Shown: in pieces, positions 34,270-44,454 of the stretch
Numbering within the stretch: the stretch's first letter is position 1
Layout of the letters: each line of letters begins with the position of its first letter
Source: Alentia gelatinosa
Taxonomy: Eukaryota; Annelida; Polychaeta; Phyllodocida; Polynoidae
Direction: 5' to 3'
NCBI GenBank assembly: GCA_950022655.1
Contig: OX465583.1
Coordinates: 12,919,298-12,983,297 of the forward strand
Length of the DNA stretch: 64,000 nucleotides
Position numbers and translations under genes: made by a program
Notes under the pieces: model-generated
What the model saw: only the letters and a program-made list of their open reading frames with translations
Databases searched by the model: none
Told to the model about the DNA's origin: nothing

Positions 34270-34460
34270 TATAGGGGCGTAAAACAAAGTGAGAATAAAT
34301 TTTGCCTCTTTCACATCAATAGAGAGTGGTTCAAACCTGCACACACAAACCTCAACCCCATTACATGGCCAATGTGTTTTCCATGTTTTCTCAGTCTCTC
34401 TGAGGCAGCATTTCTACATGAAAGATACTTCCTATCTTTTTTTCATTCCCCCCCCCCCCC
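34270..34460 (+). mobile_element. GATGTCAGTT-family MITE, 5'-truncated
   Basis: It begins at the internal GTAAAACAAAGTGAGAATAA and continues through TTTTCTCAGTCTCTCTGAGG. It ends in a C run (about 34449-34462) instead of the usual terminus. Confidence 0.65.
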
Positions 34461-34559
34461 CCCTACTCAACTGGTGGCTTGAAATCACCCTGTATCACTG
34501 TATATACCATCTAGAAGTAAGAACAAATAGACCTGACCATGTCTCGAACTGTTCGAATG

Positions 34560-34805
34560 ATACTCTGTCACTTATGCAGGGTGTCTGCATACGCGGGGTT
34601 CTCAGATTTATGCTGTTTATACATTGAAAGCATCCCTGGCATGAGGAGCTTTAATTTGATACCAAATACACAAACTTTTCATAATTTCTATCGAGGTTCA
34701 TCTTATCTTAACCCCAAAAAAAAAAAAAAAAAAATCTTCTAAAATCGTTTTTGCAGATGCGCGCGGTGATGAGAAACAAGTTTGTTTTTTTGAGTGGCCT
34801 AAATA
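34560..34805. mobile_element. fragment of the pogo-like/GGCCACT element
   Basis: GTGTCTGCATACGCGGGGTT is followed by GCATCCCTGGCATGAGGAGC, TTTAATTTGATACCAAATAC and ATGCGCGCGGTGATGAGAAA, ending TTTTTTTGAGTGGCCT. The same order is seen in the right half of 16827-17204. An A run of about 19 lies at 34714-34732. Confidence 0.7.
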
Positions 34806-34868
34806 AAAGATTTTTTTTTTCAAGAAAAAAAAACAAACCCTGACATCCCTGCCTTTAAGTTCCCTTAA

Positions 34869-35231
34869 CCCTTTAAGGACGGCTGCCTGGAGCCTAGCTA
34901 CTCCCATAAGGACGAGTGCTGGTGGCAGTTTGTCTGGTTAGAGGATGACCACATAATAGTTAAAACTGATATCCAAGTTTCTAATCATGCAGTATGATAC
35001 ATAGCCATAAATATTTTACTTCTTTATAAGAGAAATACTAAATATGATGTTATATCTACATATTCTGAAAATTTCATGAATATTGTTCTATTATTTATTT
35101 GTTATAACATTTTTGTTAATATTGGGACAATGATGCCTCAAGGCATCATGCATCTTTAGTGCGGTGATGCCTCCAGGCATCATGCGTCTTTAGTGCGGTG
35201 ATGCCTCCAGGCATCATGCGTCCTTAAAGGG
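34869..35231. mobile_element. piggyBac-type MITE with TTAA ends
   Basis: CCCTTTAAGGACG at the left is inverted as CGTCCTTAAAGGG at the right, and TTAA flanks both ends (34865-34868 and 35232-35235). CCCTTT next to TTAA matches piggyBac-type termini. Near the right end three tandem units of about 35 bp carry the hairpin TGATGCCTCCAGGCATCATG. The remainder is AT-rich and non-coding. Confidence 0.85.
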
Positions 35232-35235
35232 TTAA

Positions 35236-35520
35236 GAACAGGACCCACAACGCCAGCCCTCCGGGGGAGAGATGCTCCGGCGGAGAGAGGTGGGTGGGGC
35301 TGGGTGTGTAAGGTGATCCCTGGCCGGTCAGTATGTGCCCGTGCGCTGCTGGTAGCTGTAATAGGCACGCGGGAGTTGGGTGAGTAAGAGATACCCGCCA
35401 CCTGTACGGACAGCACGATACCTGTCCCCATCAGGCTGATCAGTTTACCTGCCGCGACCCGCCCACCCCCAACCCCACCCCCACCCCCACCCCCGCCCCG
35501 CCTCCACGATGGCGCGCCTT
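35236..35520. other. GC-rich DNA with CCACCC tract
   Basis: CpG-containing DNA is followed by an (ACCCCC)n tract at 35462-35500. No motif was found in the overlapping ORFs. Confidence 0.4.
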
Positions 35521-35586
35521 CCCTCTGTAGCTCTCAGGGGATAATAATGTAAAACTAAAGCATCAGACGGTACATGGAATTTGAAT

Positions 35587-35895
35587 CTAAAACTATCAGT
35601 TTTCCATTTATCCGTGGAAATCCACTTTTTCATATTCACAGAAATGTCAGTTCTCCATTTTTCCGTGGAAATCCACTTTTTCATATTCACAGAAATGTCA
35701 GTTCTCCATTTTTCCGTGGAAATCCACTTTTTCATATTCACCGAGATGTCAGTTTTCCATTTTCCCGTTGAAATCTACTTTTTTTCACATCCTTATATGA
35801 AATTGCTTTTCCTTGTGTCAAACAAATACAATATTGATTTAGCCTCATTTACTAAGGTTTCTACCTCCTAACAGACCTTCAGCCCCATGCCATCA
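35587..35895 (+). mobile_element. GATGTCAGTT-family MITE with tandem 5' end
   Basis: AATGTCAGTTCTCCATTTTT, CCGTGGAAATCCACTTTTTC and ATATTCAC are repeated about four times in units of about 61 bp (35590-35790). The normal interior follows (TCCTTGTGTCAAACAAATAC, TTCAGCCCCATGCC), and the 3' end is lost. The inverted TTTCC(G)TGGAAA inside each unit could form a hairpin. Confidence 0.75.
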
Positions 35896-35965
35896 TCGAC
35901 GAGGAGTGATTCGGGTAAAAGTAAGGGCAGAATGGAGGAGGGCAGAATGACTGAGACATTGTTCT

Positions 35966-36372
35966 CCTATTTTATTATCCATCGTATACAAAGTCCCCAT
36001 TGAAAATGCAGGGAGACTCAGTAAACCACGACCCATTGTATAAAACCTGTCAGATACCATAACTGTGGTATACGGATTCAAACCTGTGGTATACGGCCTC
36101 AAAACCATGGTATACGGGGGGAAAATAGTCCCTTATGCTATAGAGCAAAGAAATAGTTCCTAATGTTATACCCGTTAATATGGCAATTACTGGGTTTAAT
36201 TTATTCGAAAAGATGGATAATAAATGCAACAAACGATGGTTTTGTGGACAAGCTCTGTAAACCACTCGCGGTTGACCTCGTAATACACTCGCTAGCGCTC
36301 ATGTATTACTACGCGTCAACTCCTCGTGGTTTACGGCCGCCTGTCCACAAAACCATCGATTATTGTCTATAT
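35966..36372 (-). repeat. foldback, GTGGACAGGCGGCC family
   Basis: The tail (35966-36225) begins TTATTATCCATCGTATACAA and contains CCATTGAAAATGCAGGGAG, GTGGTATACGGATTCAAACC and CATGGTATACGG. The hairpin (36231-36365) has arms ACGATGGTTTTGTGGACA and TGTCCACAAAACCATCGATT with AACCACTCGCGGTTGACC and GTCAACTCCTCGTGGTTTAC inside. It is inverted relative to the next copy at 36738. Confidence 0.85.
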
Positions 36373-36737
36373 AGTATCTCATATTACAGTCGTGAGTTTA
36401 GAAAACACTGTGTTTATATATACATGTATAGTCCTGTTGCTCAATGTGTATTTGGACTATAATTTCTCCACACTCATTTACTCCTACTCATGAACTGGCA
36501 ACGTCAGGTTTCTCTTCAGCAAGAACTATAATTTGAATCTTATTAGTTACGGGAGATTCCACGAATAGGTGCTAGAAAGTGTATATTAGTCAATGATATC
36601 CTGATATTGAATTCATCGAATTGCAAACCTCTCTCATGCTTCACGCTTCTTGATTATAGCTTTTTGATTGGAAGCAATGTATTGGATGGCAGAGACTATT
36701 ACAATAATTTATTACGGACAACAGGTAAACTGTTAGA
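36373..36737. other. unique spacer between inverted foldback copies
   Basis: AT-rich DNA without repeats or ORFs. Confidence 0.5.
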
Positions 36738-37190
36738 TATAGACAGTAAGCGATGGTTTTTGTGGCCGTAAACCACGATAACTTAGTAATATACGAGCGT
36801 CAGTGAGTGTAAAATGACGTCAACCTCGAGTGGTTTCCAGAGCCGGCTGTATACAAAACCATCGTTTGTTGGATTTATTACCCATCTTCTCCCATAAATT
36901 AAACCAATGAATTGATATATTTAAGGGTATTTCAATAGGGACTATTTTTTTCGCTCTTTAGCAGAAAGGGACTACTCTCCCGAATACTATGAGGCTAATT
37001 GAACAAATTGGACCTTAAACTACCCAAACAAAAAAAATCGCGAATAACATAGCTTTGCGGCTGTATACCACAGATTTGAATCTGTATACCATGGTTAGGG
37101 TATCTGACAGTTTTTAGATAATGGGTAGCAGTTTACTGAGTCCCCACATATTCTCAATGGTTACATTTTTGTATGCCATGGATAATAAAA
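36738..37190 (+). repeat. foldback, GTGGACAGGCGGCC family, with SINE tail inserted
   Basis: It starts TATAGACAGTAAGCGATGG and ends CATGGATAATAAAA. The hairpin is at 36738-36880, the tail at 36885-37190. The tail is interrupted at 36992-37040 by a SINE 3' end (CTAATTGAACAAATTGGACC). CGAATACTATG before and CGAATAACATAG after the insert look like an aged target duplication. Confidence 0.8.
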
Positions 37191-38055
37191 TTCTAGTGGT
37201 CAGGATGGTATCGGGGCATGTGTTTTGTATATATAGTACGCTTCGTGAAATATATACTAGTTTCTGATAGATTTTGTGGATACAAATTATGTATACGTTC
37301 TGGGGCTCGTATTTTCTGGGCAATAAATCATCGACAGAATAAGTGTGTATTTTCACAGTGGGGAGAAGAGTGTTTGTTTATAAAGTCCACTTCGGGAGCC
37401 GAGGCCAAGGTGGTCTGACATCCTAATAAATCAGTCCCGAGGTAAAACCAACACCAATATGAAGCAGTATTCGGATTATGTCAATAGTGTTATCAGAGTA
37501 GACATTTTATCGGGGACAAGAAATATGGCCTGCCAGAAATTGAGCAGATAAGACTTAATAACTTTAAGGAGAAGCCGTGTGAAACACAAGAGGTAACGTG
37601 TTAAAGCCCAACGCACGCTTTGCAACTTTTCCCAGTTTTAGCGAAAAAGTCGCCGTAAATCTCCCCTTGCGATATTTTCCTGCCTAGGTTTCCTTGAGAC
37701 ATCGCACCAACCCTTTTGCACCCCCTTTTCCTCGCCTGCTTTTCCTGGGACGTTAAACCTCAATCAAACAAACAAAACAAAGCTTGAGACTTTCCTTGAT
37801 ACTTTCGAATATAATATGTTATATCTTATCGCATGCGATATGTACTTTCTGGACTCAACCAGCCGACAGCCTTGGGTCCTGGGTTCCGGGAAAAGTCTCA
37901 AGGCACCTGTGCACACTGGCAGTCATCACTCCCCTTGCGATATACCTGCCCAGAAGCTAGGTTCAAACATAATAGCCAAGTTCTTTTTACTTCACAGAAA
38001 CAGATTATAATTGAAAAAAAGTCATGATATATCACGAATATGTCTGGCAAAATTC
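37191..38055. other. mostly unique DNA
   Basis: A segment at 37590-37780 ends GGGACGTTAAACCTCAATCA followed by AACAAACAAAACAAAG, like a diverged SINE tail. TCCCCTTGCGATAT appears twice (37662 and 37931). ORFs of 64-80 codons have no motifs. Confidence 0.4.
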
Positions 38056-38322
38056 AGAGATGGCAGATTTCCGCTTTTCCAAGGAAATCCTTGGTTTTCA
38101 TTTTCGGTTTATAGAATTCTCCTTCCTTGTGTAAAAGAAAGAAAACAAATCCAGGCTTCATTCACACCAATTAACAGTAGTTCAAACCTCCCCATACACA
38201 CAAACCTCATTCCATGGACAATAACGATGTGTTTTCCATGTTATCCCAGTCTCTGTGAAGCAGTAATTTCAACATTAAAAAATATTTCCTTTTCTTACCA
38301 TGACACCAACTGACATCCCTGG
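38056..38322 (+). mobile_element. GATGTCAGTT-family MITE
   Basis: It starts AGATGGCAGATTTCCGCTTT and ends CACCAACTGACATCCCTGG. It is one of the most complete copies: AAGGAAATCCTTGGTTTTCA, TCTCCTTCCTTGTGTAAAAG, TTCCATGGACAATAACGATG and GTCTCTGTGAAGCAGTAATT occur in order. Confidence 0.8.
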
Positions 38323-38779
38323 AAACTATATATACATTTTTCTTTGAATGATAATTCTAAAATCGGTATGTGTGAGGAAAGATAGAACAAATAATCTCCA
38401 ACAGAATGCACAAGAACACAATTCAATATCCTCTATTTGAATTATTCGTCATTGAGATTCCTTTCATAGTGTAAAGGGCGGGATCTCAAGGAAAAATCTC
38501 AATATGTGCACAGATTTGCTCAGAGATATTCCACCCACCTCCTGCTGGGGAGACCAACGCCCGAGCAGAATTTGTCGCAGACTTTTCCCGACCCCTGCTG
38601 CGTTGGCTGCACACCCCCTTGAGATTTTTTCGGTATAAATCTCAAGCATATCTCAAAGAAAAACGTCGCAAAGTGTGCTCACAAAGTGTGCTCGCGCTTG
38701 GAATGCAACACTTTGAGCAGAAACAAGTAAAAAACGTCTCCTTTTATCACAGGTGTGCTGACTCTAAAGATAACAATGC
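38323..38779. other. unique DNA with short repeated motifs
   Basis: ATCTCAAGGAAAAATCTCAA, TTGAGATTTTTTCGG and AAATCTCAAGCATATCTC form partly inverted motifs at 38470-38660. CAAAGTGTGCTC is duplicated at 38670-38695. Possibly a decayed TIR element, but no boundaries are clear. Confidence 0.35.
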
Positions 38780-39126
38780 CATAGGGAGCCAAAGTGAACC
38801 CGCTGAAACCGCAGATACCCGTTCACAAAACACCATTTCCGGAGATAGGCACTCAGTACTTGGCTATATAGGTTCAAGATTATGCGTCATTCTCCAATCT
38901 TTTAAATCCGTATTTTTGATACACTTAATAACTGTCATCATAGCTTCGAGACATACTTATTCAGAGATGATAGTAGTAAACTACACTTCAATAGTAACAA
39001 AGGAGTGAAAATCCTGGCCTCGAACCCCCATAGCTTTAGCACAAAGCCTCGTTATTACTGGCTCCGGATAGAGTGTTTTGAGCACGGGTATCTGCCGTTT
39101 TAGCGTATTCACTTTGGCTCCCTATG
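38780..39126. mobile_element. MITE with ~52-bp TIR
   Basis: CATAGGGAGCCAAAGTGAAC at 38780 continues through CGCTGAAACCGCAGATACCC to GTTCACAAAAC. It is inverted at 39075-39126 as GTTTTGAGCACGGGTATCTG through ACTTTGGCTCCCTATG, with a few mismatches. The interior of about 240 bp is non-coding; an ORF of 129 codons (38619-39008) crosses into it by chance. Confidence 0.85.
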
Positions 39127-39188
39127 TATAATATTCATAGTCCCAGCAACCTCTAACGCTCTCGGCACGTCAGCTATTTCATATATCA

Positions 39189-39225
39189 GCACGACGCTCT
39201 AACCAACTGAGCTAACCGGCCACCT
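39189..39225 (-). repeat. retroposed 5' tRNA half with 17-bp target duplication
   Basis: On the minus strand the insert reads AGGT, then GGCCGGTTAGCTCAGTTGGT and TAGAGCGTCGTGC. The last 33 bases match the 5' half of eukaryotic tRNA-Ile (acceptor strand, D arm, 5' anticodon stem). The insert ends at the anticodon loop. AGCTATTTCATATATCA is exactly repeated on both sides (39172-39188 and 39226-39242), so this is an insertion of 37 bp with a target duplication. No 3' tRNA half or SINE body follows. Confidence 0.75.
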
Positions 39226-39242
39226 AGCTATTTCATATATCA

Positions 39243-39534
39243 TTAATCTATGTGGTATCAGAAAATGTATGACAACTTAATTTATTCGCGGCACTCCTTC
39301 GTTCGTGTCTTCCCTGTTAGCAGTAGGGTTGTTATGAGTTATTAGTCACGATAATTTGAACTTCCATTTGTTTTGGAATAAACGGATTTCAAAAGGAAAA
39401 CACAAAATTAAACGCAAACACGACCACGGAAGTTTTCAAGTTAGCAGGACCACGAGTAGCTCTGAGTTAGTTTATAAAACCGTGCCTTTCATTTCAGAGT
39501 GAGTAAATGTATACGTGTGGTTTTGATTGGCCGA
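39243..39534. other. unique DNA
   Basis: Nothing recognised. Confidence 0.5.
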
Positions 39535-39732
39535 TGCTAGACTGGCCTCAGTCCCTGTGCCCTACCCACCTCTCCTTCTGCCTGCCGATAGCCACCACAC
39601 GTCCTTACCCTCCACCTACACTCCCTTTGGCCTGGATCTCTTGATTCCTGAACCTGCTAGGGGAATGTATATCATCCTGATTTATTTTAATATTTAATTT
39701 TGTCCATGATCAAAGGCTTGAGCAAGTCGAGG
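39535..39732 (+). repeat. CTAGACTGG/AGCAAGTCTA element, short form
   Basis: It starts CTAGACTGGCCTCAGTCCCT and ends CATGATCAAAGGCTTGAGCA followed by AGTC. The interior is a single TGCCCTACCCACCTCTCC-type unit. It shows the family without minisatellite expansion. Confidence 0.7.
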
Positions 39733-39975
39733 TCGAGGTGAAAGCGGCGCCGGTCCCTGATCCTTAGCGTCACGGAGAGTATAACGGCAGACTACCGACA
39801 CCCATGCCGGTACGTGGGAACGGGTTACGGGGCAGAGCAGCGGGTCGCCGCTCAAAGAAAACCACCGGAAAGAATTATAAAGAGTGGGAGGAGTTGTGAG
39901 CCGAGAGGCGGCTCCCGAAAACTAGCGCCGGCCACATGGCCCGACCACGTGGGCACACATACACGGAGCCGCTCG
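39733..39975. other. GC-rich segment
   Basis: CpG-rich DNA with AAGCGGCGCCGG and CCGGCCACATGGCCCG. No ORF or promoter motif is clear. Confidence 0.35.
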
Positions 39976-40385
39976 TGAGCAACTCACTCTCCGAGCAGGG
40001 ACTTAGACGAGTAACTCACTCTCCAAGCAGGGACTTAGATTCAAAGCTCACTCTCCAAGCAGGGACATAGACGAGTAACTCACTCTCCAAGCAGGGACTT
40101 GGAGTCGTAGCTCTATCTCCAAGCAGGGACTTAGATTCAAAGCTTACCCTCCAAGCAGGGACTTGGAGTCGTAGCTCACTCTCCAAGCAGAAACTTAGAA
40201 CAGCAAGTCACTCTCCAAGCATAGAATTTGATGAGCAGTTCATTCTCCAAGCAGACTTAGATGACCAGCTCACTCTCCAAGCATGGACTTAAATTCGCAG
40301 CTCACTCTCCAAGCATAGGCTTGAATTCGCATTTCACTCTCCAAAGCAGAGGCTTATGTTCGCAACTTACTATCCACACAGAGAC
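39976..40385 (+). repeat. 32-bp tandem array
   Basis: About 12 units of 31-33 bp contain CTCACTCTCCAAGCAGGGAC followed by TTAGA and a variable 6-8 base linker. Units become more diverged toward the 3' end (GCATGGAC, GCATAGGC, GCAGAGGC). No hairpin or constant-length spacer is seen, so it is a minisatellite rather than a CRISPR-like array. Confidence 0.85.
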
Positions 40386-40985
40386 TAAGATTCGGTCAAA
40401 GTCCGCAATTTGTTATTGGAAGGGTAGAATAGATAAAAAGAGCATGTTGAATGTCTGGATGATAACTGCGTCATTCATTAATGCAGACATATCTGGACTG
40501 CTGTGACTAAACTCTGGTGTTATCGTATAGGGTACTATTTCGGAGGCTGCAGTGAGAGTTTTTTTCCTGTTTACAGTGATAGAGATGAGAGGGAGGGGAG
40601 GAGGAGGTCACTAGGAGTTTGTACAGTGACATGACAACACGAGCTAAGAATAGACGGCTGAGGGCACCTCCAGTCACGTTATTACTCGCCGTCTTTATCG
40701 TACTGAGCTTCTGTTAGTCTCCCCTTTTGTGGTTGACATCAGTATGTCAGTGGTGCACCTACGAAGGGTGCTGGGTTCGTGATGCAGTGAGGTGGGGAGA
40801 AGACGGGCTAACAGTGACTAGTCTGACTGTGGTAGGCACCCTCATGTGAGCGTGTGAAATATGGAGGTGATAATGAATGTGGTAATGGTAATGCGTTGAG
40901 ACCAAACCACACGTACCGAGCATTCACCAGGGTAAATAAATGTCTTTAAAAATTATAATTGAATAAACTTAGTGTATAAAAAGTA
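40386..40985. other. unique DNA
   Basis: A short purine tract lies at 40588-40612. No coding region was recognised. Confidence 0.4.
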
Positions 40986-40989
40986 CAAA

Positions 40990-41262
40990 TATGAAAAATG
41001 GCGGAACTTAATCTTTCTGGTAAGTTTGTAGTATGCAGTATTATGAACGAGGCGATAACCGAGTGAATATTCCGAAGCGCTCCAAACGAGATGGTGAATG
41101 GGGACTCAGACCAAACACGAACTTCATATGTTTCTGATTTTATCTTAGCCTGGAAATATTTGTCTCTTTATTACCCATTGAGTATCAGTTACCATACTTG
41201 CAAGCCTGTTGAGTACGAGTTCCTAATGTTAAGCATATGGACGTTTATACCAAGCTAAGATG
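40990..41262 (+). repeat. two-module foldback, GCTAAGAT-ended
   Basis: The hairpin (about 41000-41140) has the loop GAGGCGATAACCGAGTG (41048-41064) and a partner strand with GAAGCGCTCCAAACGAGATG. The tail runs from TTTTATCTTAGCCTGG (about 41140) to CCAAGCTAAGATGA and contains GAGTTCCTAATGTTAAGCAT followed by ATGGA. A similar hairpin, reversed, is at 60915-61075. Confidence 0.75.
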
Positions 41263-41263
41263 A

Positions 41264-41580
41264 TATAGAGGAAACCCATGAAAGTTTAGGGTCAGAGCTC
41301 GTATCCCATCGAGTTTGAATCGCGTAGTAATTCACAAGGCGAAGCCCATGAATTATGTAGCGATTTAAACAAGATGGGATTGAGCTCCGACCCTAAACTT
41401 GAATGGGTTTCTGAATTTATCTCACCCATCACATTGACTATTCGGCTAACATTTGTGACATAATCGCCCATCGGATATTTTTCCTAAATATCTCATGGGT
41501 GTTGGATACGAGTTCCCAATGTTAAGTCTATGGAGAAAAATACCAGGGGTGAGATAAATACGCCTATCAAGCTGCTCTAT
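41264..41580 (+). repeat. two-module foldback element
   Basis: It starts TATAGAGGAAACCCATGAAA. Hairpin arms are AGGGTCAGAGCTCGTATCCC and GGGATTGAGCTCCGACCCT, with the loop AAGGCGAAGCCCATG (41336-41350). The tail runs from TTTATCTCACCC (41417) to AGGGGTGAGATAAATA and holds GAGTTCCCAATGTTAAGTCT followed by ATGGAG. It is nearly intact and a good reference copy. Confidence 0.9.
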
Positions 41581-41985
41581 TGAATAAGGTTGAGTTGAGA
41601 GGCCTGGTGCTGTGTATAAGACTTAAGCCTCTGGTCATTTGATCTGGGCGTGTAACTAGCTCTCTCCATTGAACCAATTAAACTACGATTATTTCCCACC
41701 TGTCACATCATTTCATATACTCGCCTGTGGACATTTAATGCATGGGCGTATCACTTATAGATGTATTTCTTTTCTACCTTTACCATCTGTAACCAAGGCC
41801 TCCATTAAGTATCCGTAGATTAGCCGCTTTGCAGGTAAAACGTGTCGGTTTGTGAGGAGAATATGAGACTTGTGGACAGGGATGATGTCTGAATGCAATC
41901 AAGGATGTGCTAAATAATACTCATGTCTTTAAAAAGATAAAAGCCCCTGTCATAGTAATTGGTGTTTTACCGATGCTGCAGAGTT
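41581..41985. other. unique DNA
   Basis: Nothing recognised. Confidence 0.45.
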
Positions 41986-41990
41986 ATGTA

Positions 41991-42460
41991 GCGTTTCCAC
42001 CTGCCGATTATGACCACCGATTATGGCATTTAGCACCACCGACCGACTATGTGATACTTTTTGTGCAATAATCGTCAGGTGGAAACAAAAAGGGTCAACG
42101 ATATTTCTCTCCAATATTACGCAATATGGCACCACTGACCGACTCTTGAAGTCACCGACGAAATCAAACCTTGTTGAATTAATTGGTAGCGACGACCCAA
42201 AATCGGTCAATAAACAGCGTTTTTCCTTAACGCCACCGATTTCTATGTCAATTAGGGATGGTTTATCTTCAGGTGTGTCAGGTCCTATACATATTGAATA
42301 AACAGAGCACTTGGAACACATAATCGGTTGTCAGGTGGAAACAGAATGTGCTTTGGGGTTAACTATCGTTTGTACAGACACATTTTCAAGGAGGGTCACC
42401 GACCAACTTTTGTACAGGGTGAACATAATGTTTGGGATTTTCGTCGGTAGGTGGAAACGC
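41991..42460. mobile_element. TIR element, GCGTTTCCACCT ends
   Basis: GCGTTTCCACCTGCCGATTA at the left is inverted at the right as TAGGTGGAAACGC, preceded by TTTCGTCGG. The interior repeats CACCGACCGAC and CAGGTGGAAAC several times in both orientations, as in elements with subterminal transposase-binding repeats. ORFs of 92 and 123 codons lie inside, without recognisable transposase motifs. TIR sequence is similar in style to those at 25991 and 31988. Confidence 0.75.
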
Positions 42461-42584
42461 CACATTAATCCGGCTCGTGGCTCTGAGGTGAGGTGGCTCG
42501 ACCCTATCAGTGGGCAGTTGTAACATGGAGTAGGCAGGTATCGTATTGGGATTGGAGTATGTGAGGGAGTCTGACAGGGACTGG

Positions 42585-42900
42585 TATAGCACCAAGACTG
42601 TAAAGAAGAAACCAACAAGGTTTGGTCAAAGTCGTCGTTCTCCACGAGTTTGATGTGGAGTGCTATGAACAAGGCGACTGCCGAGTGAATATCACATAGC
42701 ATTCAAACGAGTTGCAGAATGACTTCTTTGACAAAAACGAGTTGCTTTCTCTATTTATCTCACCCCTGTACACACTCAAAGAATGGACAACACACAGAAT
42801 ATAGACCATGGACAACGGACTGCAATACTCGTAGGGGCATGGAGAACGAGTTCCCAATGTTACGCCTATGGACATTTATTCCAGGGGGGAGATAAGTACC
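42585..42900 (+). repeat. two-module foldback element
   Basis: It starts AAAGAAGAAACCAACAAGGT. Hairpin arms include GTCGTCGTTCTCCACGAGTT and its partner AACGAGTTGCAGAATGAC. The loop is AAGGCGACTGCCGAGTG (42671-42687). The tail runs from TTTATCTCACCCC (42755) to GGGGGGAGATAA and holds GAGTTCCCAATGTTACGCCT followed by ATGGA. Confidence 0.85.
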
Positions 42901-42974
42901 TCTACCACATACTTGCTCGAGACAATTTTAAGAATATTAGATTATGAAAACTGTTAAGAAATTAAACTAGATGT

Positions 42975-43206
42975 GGCCTTCCCCTAATGCCTGTCAGGCT
43001 GTCTCCCATCAATGAGAGGTGGAGTAGGTGTAGGTCTAGGCATCGGATGCAGGGACTGAAGCCTGTATGATGTGTATCCCAGCGAGGAGGGGTGGAGTAG
43101 GTGGAGAGGTAGGCATAGGATGCAGGGAGTGCATCTAATATCCCAGCGAGGAGAGGTAGGGTGGAGAAGGTGGAGGGCTAGGCATGGGACTGGTGCCAGT
43201 CTACTT
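42975..43206 (+). repeat. ~75-bp tandem repeat related to the CCAGTCTA element
   Basis: Three units contain CCCAGCGAGGAGGGGTGGAG, TAGGTGGAGAGGTAGGCATA and GGATGCAGGGA. The array ends GGGACTGGTGCCAGTCTAC, which is the reverse of the CTAGACTGG element terminus. It is a third tandem array associated with that family. Confidence 0.65.
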
Positions 43207-44454
43207 CCACCACAGACTCCCAACACAGCGTCATCTGCCCATGTTTTACGCGCCGTGGTCGTGCGCGTCTCGGCGCGGGCGTGACGGGGCGCGTGCACGG
43301 CGTCGGACGCTGACGGGACGCTGCCGGGACGCTGACTGGACGCCCGGCCCAGTCACGGACCACAGGACTGCTGGCGGACTGAATGAACCCTCTCCCCGCC
43401 CACCGCCGGGCCTGTCAGGACACAGAACCGCGTGTCGACAGACCCCAGCGAGCGAGCTGACTAACACTCACTCCTACTCGCCGGAGTGACTGTTTTCGTG
43501 AAGGATATCCTTTGGCGGTGGCGACGGGCGGTGGGCGGTGGGTGGTGGGTGGAGCGCCCACACACACGACCACCAACCACCCCGACTGTTTGGGCCCCTT
43601 AGAATAACTCCTAAACACAAGGCGGTTTGCTTGAGGGCGGCGCGGTTGTATCAGCACTCGTGGGAGCAGCTCATGCTATGAGCTCATGCCGAGTGTTACA
43701 CTGACAGCGAGTGAATGGGAGTAGAACAGAGTGCAGAGCGACTCACTCTCCTGGTGCTACGTGTGCGGGATTTCACGACTGACTGAAGCCACTCACCTGA
43801 TCTCTGACTCGCTGTGGTCCCCAATTATCGCCCAGTTCAGCATCGTCGCTCTCCCAGCAGAGGCGTCTCGTGGACAGCTCCCAGTACAGTGTGCGGCGCG
43901 TGTGGCGAGGCGTCGGGCACATGGAGACCGGTGGACGTCGTGCTGGTGTGTCACGCTCCACTCTCTCCTGACAGGGTTCATGACGTAAGTCTAGCGGACG
44001 ACCTGGAGCTCCGCATGCAGCAGTGAGTAATTGGTGTCTCCAACGAGTAGAGACTCGTGAGGAGCTGTCTCAGTGTCACTAGTACGGTGGTCATCAACGG
44101 GGTAACACCAGCACCCTCCTCCTCCTCCTCCAGTGTCCAGCTTACCAGTCGTCCATCCTCATCTCCCAGCATCTTCGCTGTCCTGTGGTGTTAACGGTGT
44201 GTACCTGTGTGTCCAGCCTCTATACGGCAGCCCACCTGGAGGACAGGAGAGCAGTGATCACAGGAGACCCGCCAGCCTCCTCCTCCTCCTCCTCCTCCTC
44301 ATTGCTGCTGCTCCACCTGGCTGGCTGCTACCTGGAAGTGGCGGTGGTGGAGGTGGAGATGGTGGTGGTGGTGGTTACTCGCCGTGGGAACCTTCATCGC
44401 GGACGTCGCTCGTGTTAACACTCGGCACGTCCACGTGGGTGATCGTCAAGGGGG

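Noticed and set aside
38619..39008. 129-codon + ORF
   Set aside because: More than half lies in a MITE including its left TIR.
39126..39225. Complete tRNA-Ile gene on the minus strand
   Set aside because: The 5' half matches, but the 3' half, T arm and acceptor strand are missing, and a 17-bp direct repeat shows the fragment was inserted as a half.
39976..40385. CRISPR-like array
   Set aside because: Linkers are 6-8 bases, repeats degenerate along the array, there are no cas genes, and the sequence is eukaryotic.
41991..42460. Transposase gene inside the GCGTTTCCACCT element
   Set aside because: The 92- and 123-codon ORFs lack any recognisable catalytic motif, and the DNA is made of subterminal repeats.
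42975..43300. Coding exon in tandem GGTGGAG repeats
   Set aside because: Frames come from the 75-bp tandem repeat and no protein motif is seen.
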